This document shows, in pieces, positions 23,424 to 31,920 of a DNA stretch of 32,061 nt. Position 1 is the first letter of the stretch; the number at the start of each line of letters is the position of its first letter. Below the pieces are notes generated by a model that saw only the letters and a list, made by a program, of their open reading frames with translations, searched no databases and was not told the DNA's origin. The stretch is from NCBI RefSeq assembly GCF_000341145.1, contig NZ_ANBE01000009.1, positions 53,178 through 85,238 on the forward strand. Reading direction: 5' to 3'. The position numbers and the translations under genes were made by a program. This DNA comes from Nocardiopsis xinjiangensis YIM 90004 (lineage in GTDB: Bacteria; Actinomycetota; Actinomycetes; Streptosporangiales; Streptosporangiaceae).

Positions 23424-23444
23424 CGGCGGCCGCACGGGCCGCCG
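23424..23444 (+). terminator. Hairpin terminator before recD2
   Basis: CGGCGGCC (23424-23431) pairs perfectly with GGCCGCCG (23437-23444) around a five-base loop, 62 bases after the preceding stop. No T-rich run follows directly. Confidence 0.6.
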
Positions 23445-23499
23445 TGTGTCGTAACGTCGGGGCAGGATCGGACTCCTCGGCGGACGAAGGGGTGGGCAG

Positions 23500-25725
23500 G
23501 TGTCGGAGCAGGGGCCCCGCGGGGCCGTCGTCCAGGGCGTGCTCGAACGCGTCACCTACGCCAACGAGGAGAACGGCTTCACCGTCGCCCGGGTCGACAC
23601 CGGCCGCGGCGCTGACCTGCTCACGGTCGTCGGCTCCCTGCTGGGTGTGCAGCCGGGGGAGTCCCTGCGCATGCAGGGCCGCTGGGGCTCCCATCCCCAG
23701 TACGGGCGCCAGTTCCACGTCGACGACTACACCACCGTGCTCCCCGCCACCGTGCAGGGCATCCGCCGCTACCTCGGTTCCGGCCTCATCAAGGGCATCG
23801 GCCCGAAGATGGCCGAACGCATCGTGGAGTACTTCGGCACCGACGCCCTGGAGATCATCGAGGACGAGCCCGACCGGCTGATCGAGGTCCCGGGGCTGGG
23901 CCCCAAACGCACCGCGGCGATCGCCGACGCCTGGGAGGAACAGAAGGCCATCAAGGAGGTCATGGTCTTCCTGCAGGGGGTGGAGGTCAGTACCTCACTG
24001 GCCGTGCGCATCTACAAGAAGTACGGCGACACCTCGATCGACGTGGTCCAGAAGGAGCCCTACCGGCTCGCCACCGACGTGTGGGGCATCGGGTTCAAGA
24101 CCGCCGACACCATCGCCCGGGCGGTCGGTATCCCGCACGACAGCCCCCAACGTGTCATGGCCGGGATCCAGTTCACCCTCTCGGAGTCCACCGACGACGG
24201 GCACTGTTACCTGCCCGAGGAACAACTCATCGCGAAGGCCGTCAAGATCCTCTCGGTCGACTCCTCCCTGGTCATCGACTGCGTCACCGAGCTCGTGGAG
24301 ACCGAGGGCATCGCCGGCGAGACGGTGCCCGGCCCCGACGGGCTCCCCGTGCGTGCCCTGTACCTGCTGCCGTTCCACCGGGCCGAACTGGGCCTGGCCG
24401 GAGGGCTGCGCGCACTGCTCGGCGAACCGGCCGACCGCATGTCCTCCTTCGCCGGCGTCGACTGGGACGTGGCTCTGGACTGGCTGCGCGGGCGTACCGG
24501 CGCCGACCTGGCCGAGGAGCAGGAACGCGCGGTCCGCTTGGCTCTGACCGAACGCGTGTGTGTGCTCACCGGGGGGCCCGGGGTCGGCAAGTCCTTCACC
24601 GTCTCCTCGATCGTCACCATGGCCCTGGCCAAACGGCACACGGTGATGCTCGCCGCCCCCACCGGCCGGGCCGCCAAGCGCCTCTCCGAACTCACCGGGG
24701 TCGAGGCCTCCACGGTCCACCGCCTCCTGGAATTGCGCCCCGGCGGGGAGGCCGCCCACGACCGCGACCACCCTCTCGACTGCGACCTGCTGGTCGTGGA
24801 CGAGGCCTCCATGCTCGACCTGATCCTGGCCAACAAACTCGTCAAGGCCGTACCGCCGGGAGCACACCTGGTCATGGTCGGCGACGTCGACCAGCTTCCC
24901 TCGGTCGGGGCCGGACAGGTCCTGCGCGACCTCCTCGACGACGGGGTGCACCTTCCCAACGTGCGCCTGACCCACGTCTTCCGGCAGGCCCAGCAGTCCG
25001 GCGTCGTGACCAACGCCCACCGCATCAACACCGGCGAACCGCCCCACGTGCGGGGCCTGGACGATTTCTTCCTGTTCCCCTGCGAGGAGGCCGCCGAGGC
25101 CGCAGAGATGACCGTGGACGTGGTCGCGCGCCGTATCCCCCGCCGGTTCGGCCTCGACCCGCGCCGCGACGTCCAGGTCCTGGCACCGATGAAGGGGGGA
25201 CCGGCCGGTTCGGGCAACCTCAACGCTGCCCTGCAGGAAGCGCTCACCCCCGCCGCCGACCACGTGCCCGAACGCCGGGCCGGAGGACGGATCCTCCGTG
25301 TCGGTGACAAGGTCACCCAGATCCGCAACAACTACGAGAAGGGCCGCAACGGTGTCTTCAACGGCACCCTCGGAGTGATCACCGGTGTCGACCAGGTGGC
25401 GCAGGAGATCACCGTGCGCACGGACGAGGACGAGGAGGTCGCCTACGACTACGCCGAACTCGACGAGCTCTCCCACGCCTACGCCGTCACCGTCCACCGC
25501 TCCCAGGGCAGCGAGTACCCGGCCGTGGTCGTACCCGTCACCACCAGCGCGTGGATGATGCTGCAGCGCAACCTGCTCTACACCGCGGTCACCCGCGCCA
25601 AGAAGCTCGTGGTCCTCGTGGGATCGCGCCGTGCGCTGGCCCAAGCGGTGCGCAACGCCTCCTCCGGGCGCCGCCACACCGCGCTGGCCCACCGCCTCCG
25701 AAGCGCCGCCCCGGGTGCCGGCTGA
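23500..25725 (+). CDS. recD2: RecD2-type ATP-dependent DNA helicase
   Basis: A 741-residue SF1B helicase of the RecD2 group, which acts without RecBC. The N-terminal OB-like domain (LERVTYANEENGFTVARV) and the helix-hairpin-helix region (GIGPKMAERIVEYFG, then VPGLGPKRTAAI) are present. The motor has Walker A GGPGVGKS (residues 358-365), LAAPTGRAAKRL, Walker B LVVDEASMLD, GDVDQLPSVGAG, VFRQA, and the C-terminal VTVHRSQGSEYPAVVVP followed by LLYTAVTRAKKLVVLVG. All motifs are intact and the length is typical. It unwinds DNA 5'-3' in repair and recombination. GTG 23500 has GAAGGGG eight bases upstream. The Nudix gene follows after 49 bases. Confidence 0.93.
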   Translation: MSEQGPRGAVVQGVLERVTYANEENGFTVARVDTGRGADLLTVVGSLLGVQPGESLRMQGRWGSHPQYGRQFHVDDYTTVLPATVQGIRRYLGSGLIKGIGPKMAERIVEYFGTDALEIIEDEPDRLIEVPGLGPKRTAAIADAWEEQKAIKEVMVFLQGVEVSTSLAVRIYKKYGDTSIDVVQKEPYRLATDVWGIGFKTADTIARAVGIPHDSPQRVMAGIQFTLSESTDDGHCYLPEEQLIAKAVKILSVDSSLVIDCVTELVETEGIAGETVPGPDGLPVRALYLLPFHRAELGLAGGLRALLGEPADRMSSFAGVDWDVALDWLRGRTGADLAEEQERAVRLALTERVCVLTGGPGVGKSFTVSSIVTMALAKRHTVMLAAPTGRAAKRLSELTGVEASTVHRLLELRPGGEAAHDRDHPLDCDLLVVDEASMLDLILANKLVKAVPPGAHLVMVGDVDQLPSVGAGQVLRDLLDDGVHLPNVRLTHVFRQAQQSGVVTNAHRINTGEPPHVRGLDDFFLFPCEEAAEAAEMTVDVVARRIPRRFGLDPRRDVQVLAPMKGGPAGSGNLNAALQEALTPAADHVPERRAGGRILRVGDKVTQIRNNYEKGRNGVFNGTLGVITGVDQVAQEITVRTDEDEEVAYDYAELDELSHAYAVTVHRSQGSEYPAVVVPVTTSAWMMLQRNLLYTAVTRAKKLVVLVGSRRALAQAVRNASSGRRHTALAHRLRSAAPGAG

Positions 25726-25774
25726 GCCGGCCGGGGTCCCGAAGCTCTATTTCCTTCCCCTACCCTGGAAGACT

Positions 25775-26200
25775 GTGCAAGAGACTCTCGTCGTGGTCGG
25801 CGCCGCCGTCCTCCGGAACGGCCGTGTGTTGGCGGCCCAGCGTGCCCGGCCCGAGGCCATGCGCGGATTCTGGGAGTTCCCGGGTGGGAAGACGGATCCG
25901 GGGGAGACCCCGGAGGCTGCGCTGGTCAGGGAGTGCCGCGAGGAATTGGGCGCACACGTGCGGCCGTTGGAACGGGTGGGACCCGATGTCCCCCTGCCAG
26001 TGCGTGCGGCGGGTCCACGGGCCGTTCTGCGTCTGTGGACGGCCGAGCTCGTCGAGGGCGACCCTCGTCCCTTGGAGCATCTGGCCCTGCGGTGGTTGTC
26101 GGCCGGAGAACTGTGCACGGTCGACTGGCTGATCGCCGATCTGCCCTTCCTCGAACCGGTCGGGGCGCACTTGGCGCACCGGTCGGCACGGTCGGAGTGA
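25775..26200 (+). CDS. Nudix hydrolase, MutT-like
   Basis: A 141-residue enzyme. The Nudix box is complete: G38, five residues, E44, seven residues, then RECREELGA (residues 52-60), so metal and pyrophosphate binding are kept. The sequence WEFPGGK before the box is typical of MutT-type (d)NTP pyrophosphohydrolases that clear oxidised nucleotides; dCTP or CTP activity is also known in this group. GTG 25775 is chosen because VQETLVVVGAAV is a normal family start; the longer frame from 25631 lies in recD2. The ribosome site is poor, but TACCCT (25761-25766) ends eight bases before the GTG, so a short or absent leader is possible. The neighbour recD2 gives a loose genome-maintenance context. Confidence 0.87.
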   Translation: MQETLVVVGAAVLRNGRVLAAQRARPEAMRGFWEFPGGKTDPGETPEAALVRECREELGAHVRPLERVGPDVPLPVRAAGPRAVLRLWTAELVEGDPRPLEHLALRWLSAGELCTVDWLIADLPFLEPVGAHLAHRSARSE

Positions 26201-26306
26201 TGACCAGCACACACGCCGACCAGATACCACATTGACCACTTAAACTGGCGAGTGGGCCGTGGCACCCTGCGGTCTCTACCCAGTATCAGGAGATCGAGAC
26301 TTACCC

Positions 26307-28196
26307 ATGTCCAGCGCTACGCCCGTCGAAGGCTCCGCCCGCCGAACAGACATCCGCAACGTGGCCATCGTGGCTCACGTGGACCACGGCAAGACGACCC
26401 TCGTTGACGCCATGCTCTGGCAGTCCGGTGTGTTCCGAGAGAACCAGGACGTCGACGTGCGAGTCATGGACTCCGACGACCTGGAGCGCGAGAAGGGCAT
26501 CACCATTCTCGCCAAGAACACCTCGGTGCACTACACCACGCCCGAGGGCGAGGACGTATTCATCAACATCATCGACACTCCCGGCCACGCCGACTTCGGT
26601 GGTGAGGTCGAGCGCGGCCTGTCGATGGTCGACGGTGTCGTCCTGCTGGTCGACGCCAGTGAGGGCCCGCTGCCCCAGACACGTTTCGTCCTGCGCAAGG
26701 CGCTCGCAGCCAAGCTCCCCGTCATCCTCGCCATCAACAAGGTCGACCGTCCCGACGCCCGGATCGCCGAGGTCGTGGACGAGGTCTACGAGCTGTTCAT
26801 GGATCTGGACGCCGACGAGTCGCAGATCGAGTTCCCGATCGTCTACGCCTGCGCCCGCGACGGAAAGGCCTCACTGGAGCGTCCCGCCGACGGCTCGGTG
26901 CCCGAGAACGACAACCTCGTGCCTTTCTTCAGTACTCTGATGGAGACCGTCCCGGCCCCCGAGTACGTACCGGACTCGCCGCTGCAGGCGCACGTGACCA
27001 ACCTCGACGCCTCCCCGTTCCTGGGCCGCCTCGCGCTGTGCCGCATCCAGCAGGGCGAGATCCGCAAGGGCCAGCAGGTGGCGTGGATCCGTACCGACAG
27101 GTCCGTGCAGCAGGTCAAGATCACCGAGCTGCTCAAGACCGACGGCCTGGAGCGCAAGTCCGCCGAGAGCGCCGGCGCCGGTGACATCATCGCGATCGCC
27201 GGGATCAGCGACATCATGATCGGCGAGACCCTCGCCGACCTCAACGATCCGCGGCCGCTGCCGCTCATCCAGATCGACGAGCCGGCCATCTCGATGACCA
27301 TCGGGACCAACACCTCGCCCCTGGTCGGCAAGGCCAAGGGCACCAAGGTCACCGCACGCCTGGTCAAGGACCGCCTCGACAAGGAACTCGTCGGCAACGT
27401 GTCGCTGCGTGTACTGCCCACCGAGCGCCCCGACACCTGGGAGGTTCAGGGCCGTGGTGAACTGGCCTTGGCGATCCTGGTCGAGCAGATGCGCCGTGAG
27501 GGCTACGAGATCACCGTCGGTAAGCCGCAGGTGGTCTCCCACACCATCGATGGCAAGGTCCACGAGCCGGTCGAGCGCCTGACCGTCGACGCCCCCGAGG
27601 ACTACCTCGGCGCCATCACCCAGCTGCTCAGCGTCCGCAAGGGCCGCATGGAGAACATGGTCAACCATGGCACCGGCTGGGTGCGCATGGACTGGCTGGT
27701 GCCCTCCCGCGGCCTCATCGGTTTCCGTACCGAGTTCCTCACCGAGACCCGCGGCACCGGCATCGCCCACCACGTCTTCGAGAAGTTCGAGCCGTGGTTC
27801 GGCGATCTGCGTAGCGGATCCAACGGGTCCCTGGTGGCCGACCGCGCCGGACAGGCCGTGGCGTTCGCGATGTTCAACCTGCAGGAGCGCGGCACTTTGT
27901 TCGTCGACCCGGGTACCGAGGTCTACGAGGGCATGATCGTCGGAGAGAACTCCCGCTCCGACGACATGGACGTCAACATCACCAAGGAGAAGAAGCTCAC
28001 CAACATGCGCTCGGCCACCGGCGACGAGCTCGAGCGTCTGATGCCGCCACGCCGTCTCTCCCTGGAGCAGGCGCTGGAGTACTGCAGCGAGGACGAGTGC
28101 GTGGAGGTCACCCCGGAGGCCGTGCGCATCCGCAAGGTGATCCTGGACCACAAGGAGCGCGGCCGGAGGAGCGCCGGCAAGAAGCGCCAGTCCTAG
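26307..28196 (+). CDS. typA: Translational GTPase TypA/BipA
   Basis: A 629-residue ribosome-binding GTPase related to EF-G, important in ribosome assembly and stress or cold growth. G1 is HVDHGKTT (from residue 24), the switch I area has EREKGITI, G3 is DTPGHADF, and G4 is NKVD. Domain II, the EF-G-like domains III and V, and the TypA-specific C-terminal region (PPRRLSLEQALEYC, ending in a basic tail) are all present. ATG 26307 is chosen over GTG 26259 because the conserved IRNVAIVAHVDHGKTT follows it after a short leader. AGGAG at 26288-26292 is 14 bases away, a little long. It is separated from the Nudix gene by 106 bases with no hairpin and followed by a strong terminator. Confidence 0.94.
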   Translation: MSSATPVEGSARRTDIRNVAIVAHVDHGKTTLVDAMLWQSGVFRENQDVDVRVMDSDDLEREKGITILAKNTSVHYTTPEGEDVFINIIDTPGHADFGGEVERGLSMVDGVVLLVDASEGPLPQTRFVLRKALAAKLPVILAINKVDRPDARIAEVVDEVYELFMDLDADESQIEFPIVYACARDGKASLERPADGSVPENDNLVPFFSTLMETVPAPEYVPDSPLQAHVTNLDASPFLGRLALCRIQQGEIRKGQQVAWIRTDRSVQQVKITELLKTDGLERKSAESAGAGDIIAIAGISDIMIGETLADLNDPRPLPLIQIDEPAISMTIGTNTSPLVGKAKGTKVTARLVKDRLDKELVGNVSLRVLPTERPDTWEVQGRGELALAILVEQMRREGYEITVGKPQVVSHTIDGKVHEPVERLTVDAPEDYLGAITQLLSVRKGRMENMVNHGTGWVRMDWLVPSRGLIGFRTEFLTETRGTGIAHHVFEKFEPWFGDLRSGSNGSLVADRAGQAVAFAMFNLQERGTLFVDPGTEVYEGMIVGENSRSDDMDVNITKEKKLTNMRSATGDELERLMPPRRLSLEQALEYCSEDECVEVTPEAVRIRKVILDHKERGRRSAGKKRQS

Positions 28197-28233
28197 AGGA
28201 CCACAGGCCGGTCCTGAGGGCCGGCACACCACG

Positions 28234-28263
28234 GGGGGCGGGCCGCGCGTGCGGTCCGCCCCC
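28234..28263 (+). terminator. Rho-independent-like terminator after typA
   Basis: GGGGGCGGGCCGC (28234-28246) pairs with GCGGTCCGCCCCC (28251-28263) over 13 pairs with one G-U, around a GCGT loop. TGCGTTTT follows, giving a short U-tract. This is the most classical terminator in the window. Confidence 0.85.
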
Positions 28264-28304
28264 TGCGTTTTACCGCAGGTCGGCCGGGTAGGGCCCTTAC
28301 CAGC

Positions 28305-28970
28305 ATGAAGTCTGATCCCTCGTGTCCCAGATGCGGGCGCATGGTCCGACCTCCGGGGTTGTGGACCAGCGCCTGGCAGTGTGACGCGCACGGTCCTGTC
28401 GCCCCGCTCCAGCCGGTGCGGGAGCCCAGGGCTGCCACCCTCGAGACGCTTCTTCCGCAGGCCCAGGTCCCGTTGTGGGTCCCGTGGCCGCTGCCGACCG
28501 GATGGGTGGTCACCGGTTTCGCGGACGCCGGCGACGAACGCTCGGGCGCCGTCGCGATCGCCGTGGCCCTGTCCGGCCCCGGACCCTTGGGCGGGATCGG
28601 CGAGTGTGTGGTGGTCGCAGAGGATCCGGGGGTGGGTCTGGGGGCGCGCCTCGCCGGGTTGGCCGGGACCGACCCCGATGCCGGGTTCGACCGCCGGCCC
28701 TCCGACGACAAACTCCGCTTCGACGGCCACGACATCGCTCTGTGGAACCTCGACCTGGGACGCGGGCGCGCCGTCTACACCGGTGAGGCGCTCGCCCACT
28801 GGTTGTGGATCGTCTTCGCCGACGCCGACACCGGCATGCTCATGGGCGAGATCCACGCTCTCAGGGACCTACGGGGCATCAACGACGGAGGCGTGGCGAT
28901 GGAGCCCCCGTTCGGCGCCTTGAGCCCCTTCCTGGCCGAAGAACTCGCGGGCCGCGAAGAGACCGATTGA
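28305..28970 (+). CDS. DUF6758-type zinc-ribbon protein
   Basis: A 221-residue protein. The N-terminus carries a probable zinc site, Cys7-x2-Cys10 and Cys26-x2-His29 (CPRCG, then WQCDAHG). The body has VPLWVPWPLPTGWVVTGFADA, GPGPLGGIGECVVVAEDPG and GEALAHWLWIVFADADTG, blocks I associate with actinobacterial DUF6758 proteins, which have no assigned biochemical function. ATG 28305 is the only sensible start, although its ribosome site is weak. In these genomes the gene commonly sits beside a PHP phosphoesterase, as here. Its stop lies 15 bases before the promoter of that gene. A zinc-dependent structural role is the safest guess; catalysis is not evident from the motifs. Confidence 0.78.
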   Translation: MKSDPSCPRCGRMVRPPGLWTSAWQCDAHGPVAPLQPVREPRAATLETLLPQAQVPLWVPWPLPTGWVVTGFADAGDERSGAVAIAVALSGPGPLGGIGECVVVAEDPGVGLGARLAGLAGTDPDAGFDRRPSDDKLRFDGHDIALWNLDLGRGRAVYTGEALAHWLWIVFADADTGMLMGEIHALRDLRGINDGGVAMEPPFGALSPFLAEELAGREETD

Positions 28971-28984
28971 CACCATCGGCGCCG

Positions 28985-29012
28985 GTGACAGGTCCCCCTT
29001 CTTACGTACAAT
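28985..29012 (+). promoter_or_regulatory. Sigma-70-like promoter for a leaderless PHP mRNA
   Basis: GTGACA (28985-28990) and TACAAT (29007-29012) are spaced by 16 bases and differ from consensus by one and one base. The GTG start codon lies only seven bases after the -10 box, at 29019, so transcription should begin at or next to the start codon. No ribosome site is present, which agrees with a leaderless mRNA. Confidence 0.6.
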
Positions 29013-29018
29013 CACTCA

Positions 29019-29894
29019 GTGACACGTATCGACCTGCATTCCCACAGCTCCGTCTCCGATGGGACCGACACCCCCGCCGAAGTCGTCGATCAGGCGGTCA
29101 CTGCCGGTCTGGACGTGCTCGCCCTGACCGACCACGACACCGTCGGCGGGATCGGGGAGGCCGCAGAACACCTGCCACCCGGACTCACCCTCGTGCCCGG
29201 TATGGAACTGTCGTGCGCCCACGCCGGGTCGAGCGTGCACCTGGTCTCCTACCTCTTCGATCCCGATGACCCCGATCTGCTCGCCGAGCTGCGCAGAGTG
29301 CGTTCCGACCGTGCTTCTCGCGCTCGGGAGATGGTCGGGAAACTTCAGACCCACGGGGTCGAGGTGACCTGGGAACGGGTCCTGGAGATCGCCGGCGCAG
29401 GCAAGGGCGAGTACGCCGACGCCAACACCATCGGCCGTCCCCACCTGGCGCGCGCCGTCGTCGAGGCCGGGGCCGCGCGCGATGTGCAGGACGCCTTCGA
29501 CCGCTGGATCGGATCGGGCGGGCCCGCCTACGCTTCGCGCTACGCCATCGACCCCGTGCGCGCGGTCGAGCTCGTACGGGGTGCCGGAGGGGTGTGCTCC
29601 CTGGCCCATCCCGGCCGTGCGGAGGGTGCGCTCAACGGGGCGGTCCCCCTTGACCTGGTGAAGCGCATGGCAGCGGCCGGGCTCGGCGGGATCGAGGCCG
29701 ACCACCCCTCGCACAAATCCCGCGAGGCACGGTTCTGGCGCGGGGTCGCCCACGACCTGGGTGTGGTCGTCACCGGCTCCAGTGACGACCACGGAGCCCT
29801 GACAGGGCACCGCCTCGGCCGTTGTACGACCGCTCCCGAGGCCTTCGAACGCCTCGTCGCCCCCGCGACCGGAGCCTCCCTCATCGAGCGGTGA
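29019..29894 (+). CDS. PHP-domain phosphoesterase (RNase AM/YciV-like)
   Basis: A 291-residue metal-dependent phosphoesterase. The four PHP motifs are intact: H7-x-H9 with D14 (DLHSHSSVSDG), D38-H39 (LALTDHDT), E63 (GMELSC) with H142 (GRPHLAR), and H197 (AHPGR) with D256 and H258 (SSDDHG). Length and order match the YciV/RnaAM group, which removes nucleotides from RNA 5' ends or hydrolyses 3',5'-bisphosphonucleotides; the substrate here is not proven. GTG 29019 is the start; there is no ribosome site and a promoter ends six bases upstream. A fusion or truncation is not seen. The next gene starts 108 bases downstream with its own ribosome site. Confidence 0.88.
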   Translation: MTRIDLHSHSSVSDGTDTPAEVVDQAVTAGLDVLALTDHDTVGGIGEAAEHLPPGLTLVPGMELSCAHAGSSVHLVSYLFDPDDPDLLAELRRVRSDRASRAREMVGKLQTHGVEVTWERVLEIAGAGKGEYADANTIGRPHLARAVVEAGAARDVQDAFDRWIGSGGPAYASRYAIDPVRAVELVRGAGGVCSLAHPGRAEGALNGAVPLDLVKRMAAAGLGGIEADHPSHKSREARFWRGVAHDLGVVVTGSSDDHGALTGHRLGRCTTAPEAFERLVAPATGASLIER

Positions 29895-30001
29895 GCGTCG
29901 GTCCCCGGACGGTTCGGTACGGTACGGATCACTGCGCGGGGGCCGCCACAATGGGTCGCAGCGCGAAAACCCGTACCCGGACGATGCGAGAGGTCTGAGC
30001 C

Positions 30002-30928
30002 GTGTTCTGGAAGCGGAAGTCGAAGAAGAAGGACGGCCAGGAGGCCACCGGTTCCGCTGCGGAGGCGGCGGGGTCGACCGAGGAGGTCGAAGAGCCCGAG
30101 GAGACCGAGGAGACCGGGACGGCGGCCGGTGACAGGACCGACGGCGAGGCCGGGGACAAGGCCGAGGCCGCTGGTGCGGACGAGGCCTCCGAAGGCGGGG
30201 ACAAGGACGACGGCGAGGAGGAGTCCGGCGGTGAGGCCGGGGCAGAGCCGGAATCCACCGACGTCTTCGCCGACGAGGGCGAGGAGCCCGGTGTGACCGG
30301 CCCCGACGACGAGGGCATCACCCGCGTCCGCACCGCCGGGACCTTCGAGTTCGACGGTGAGAAGTTCGAGGTCCTCAGCAACACCTGGATCGTCGATGCC
30401 GACAAGGACGGTGTCATCGTCATCGACCCGGCACACGACTCCGAGGCGATCCTCGAGGCCATCGGCGAGCGCGACATCTACCTCGTGGCCTGCACCAACG
30501 GCTACGCGCCGCACATCGAGTCGGCCATCGCCGTCGCTGAGGAGGCCGAGGCCCCCATCGCCCTCCACCCCCGCGAAATGCGTGTCTGGCGGCGTTTCCA
30601 CGGTGCCGAGCACCGCCCCGAGATCGAGGTCGAGGGAGAGGGCGCCCTCGACGTGGGCGACCTGCACATCGATGTGCTCGCCCTGCCCGGAAGTTCCCCG
30701 GGCACCGTCGGTTACTACATCAGCCAGAAGGGCGTCGTCTTCAGCGGCGACATCGTCCGCGCCGGCGAGCCCGGCATGGTCGGTGACACCTACATCGACT
30801 ACACCGCGCAGCTCGCCTCCATCGGCGAGAAGCTGCTCTCCCTCCCGCCGGAGACACGCCTGCTCCCCGACCGCGGGCCCGCGAGCACCTCGGCTGCGGA
30901 GAACCGTAACTTCGACTCCTGGGTCTGA
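30002..30928 (+). CDS. Metallo-beta-lactamase-fold protein with lost metal ligands
   Basis: A 308-residue protein; GTG 30002 has GAGAGG eight bases upstream. A basic start (FWKRKSKKK) precedes about 95 residues of Glu/Asp/Ala/Gly-rich, probably disordered sequence. From residue 112 the MBL core is clear (NTWIVDADKDGVIVIDP, LPGSSPGTVGYY, VVFSGDIVR). The metal sites are mostly gone. In place of T-H-x-H-x-D-H the sequence is T165-N-G-Y-A-P-H171, leaving only the last His. The PGHTPG His is Ser231, and the C-terminal PGHG is PDRG (Arg291). Asp250 is kept. A normal binuclear hydrolase is therefore unlikely; it may bind a ligand or act as a regulator. The other reading is a subfamily with different metal chemistry. 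Confidence 0.75.
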   Translation: MFWKRKSKKKDGQEATGSAAEAAGSTEEVEEPEETEETGTAAGDRTDGEAGDKAEAAGADEASEGGDKDDGEEESGGEAGAEPESTDVFADEGEEPGVTGPDDEGITRVRTAGTFEFDGEKFEVLSNTWIVDADKDGVIVIDPAHDSEAILEAIGERDIYLVACTNGYAPHIESAIAVAEEAEAPIALHPREMRVWRRFHGAEHRPEIEVEGEGALDVGDLHIDVLALPGSSPGTVGYYISQKGVVFSGDIVRAGEPGMVGDTYIDYTAQLASIGEKLLSLPPETRLLPDRGPASTSAAENRNFDSWV

Positions 30929-30944
30929 TCCCCGACCCGCACAC

Positions 30945-30989
30945 GGACGCCGTGCCGCCGCCCGGACGATCGGGTGGGGCACGGCGTCC
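30945..30989. terminator. Bidirectional hairpin between convergent genes
   Basis: GGACGCCGTGCC (30945-30956) pairs perfectly with GGCACGGCGTCC (30978-30989). An inner CCCG/CGGG (30961-30964 and 30971-30974) and an outer CACACG pairing past a two-base bulge extend the stem. It sits between the stops at 30928 and 31006 and can serve both strands. Confidence 0.75.
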
Positions 30990-31005
30990 TCGTGTGTGGT
31001 CGGGT

Positions 31006-31920
31006 TCAGCGCTTCCCGACGGACTCGCAGTCGTTCCAGAACGAGGTCAGGGCGGTGGAGGTGGTCTCGGGGGCCTCGACGTTGGGGGAGTGCCCGGCGG
31101 CCGGAACGACGATTCGCCTGGCATCGAGCCGGCCGGCCATGTCCTCCTGCTCCTTCGTGGACCAGGCGTCGTCGTTCTCGCCGTACAGCACCATCGTGGG
31201 CACGTCCGCGGCGGCCAGCTCCTCGGTGCGGTCCGTGGCGCTCAGCAGGTCCTCGGCGCTGCGCAGCAGTCCCTCGGGGCTGCTGGAGAGCAGACGGTCC
31301 CGCAGGAAAGCACGGACCTGTGTGTCCGGGACCCGTGCTTCGAGTCCGTCGGCCATGTGTTCCTCCCACAGTTCCCGCATCCGCTCGGGTGTGGGTTCGG
31401 CGGCCGAGAGCGCCGCGATGAGCATCCGTACCCTGGCGGCGCCCTGCCCGCCGAGCGCGCCCGGGCCCGAGCACAGCAGGGTCAGCGAGGCCAGCTCCGT
31501 GCTGTGGGACAGGACGGTCTCCCGTGAGACCAGACCCCCCATGGAGTGGCCGGCCAGGTGGGTGGGGCCACCCGAGCCGACGCTGTCGCAGACCTCGGCG
31601 ACCACCATGCCGAGGGACGGCAGCCGGTAGTCGGGCAGCAGTGTTCCGGGGGCGGGCGTGAGGGTCTCGAAACCGGGGGAGCGGTAGGTGCCGGGCAGGT
31701 CGATCGCGACCACTTCCCGGCCGACCTGCGCCAGGCTCAGCAGGAGCGCGATGAAGTCTTCTTTGCTCCCGGTGTAACCGTGCACGAGCACGGCGGGGCA
31801 GAGTTCGGGGCTGCTTCCAGAGGGAGGAGTCGCGCGCAACGCCGCCACCGGTCCGTGGGACAGCGGCAGCTCCACAGGGAAGACGCCCGGCGGCAGGGTC
31901 AGGAACTGGGGTGTACTCAC
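31006..31920 (-). CDS. Alpha/beta hydrolase
   Basis: A 304-residue alpha/beta-fold hydrolase. The oxyanion region is VLVHGYTGS (residues 45-52), the nucleophile is Ser126 in AGHSMGG, the acid is Asp250 or Asp251 in YGENDDAW, and the base is His277 in AAGHSPN. The triad is complete, so it should hydrolyse an ester or similar bond; the substrate cannot be read from the sequence. The cap region (about 150-225) is helical. GTG 31920 has AGGG upstream on the minus strand and TAGGGT ending eight bases before it, so either a ribosome site or a leaderless start is possible. The longer frame to 31968 adds a leader with no support. It is convergent with the MBL-like gene. Confidence 0.85.
   Translation of the reverse strand: MSTPQFLTLPPGVFPVELPLSHGPVAALRATPPSGSSPELCPAVLVHGYTGSKEDFIALLLSLAQVGREVVAIDLPGTYRSPGFETLTPAPGTLLPDYRLPSLGMVVAEVCDSVGSGGPTHLAGHSMGGLVSRETVLSHSTELASLTLLCSGPGALGGQGAARVRMLIAALSAAEPTPERMRELWEEHMADGLEARVPDTQVRAFLRDRLLSSSPEGLLRSAEDLLSATDRTEELAAADVPTMVLYGENDDAWSTKEQEDMAGRLDARRIVVPAAGHSPNVEAPETTSTALTSFWNDCESVGKR

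Noticed and set aside
26232..26246. TTGACC and TAAACT as a typA promoter
   Set aside because: The two hexamers are only three bases apart, and neither finds a partner at 16-18 bases.
26871..28856. Minus-strand open frame of 661 codons antisense to typA
   Set aside because: typA is unmistakable on the plus strand, and the antisense product has no recognisable domain.
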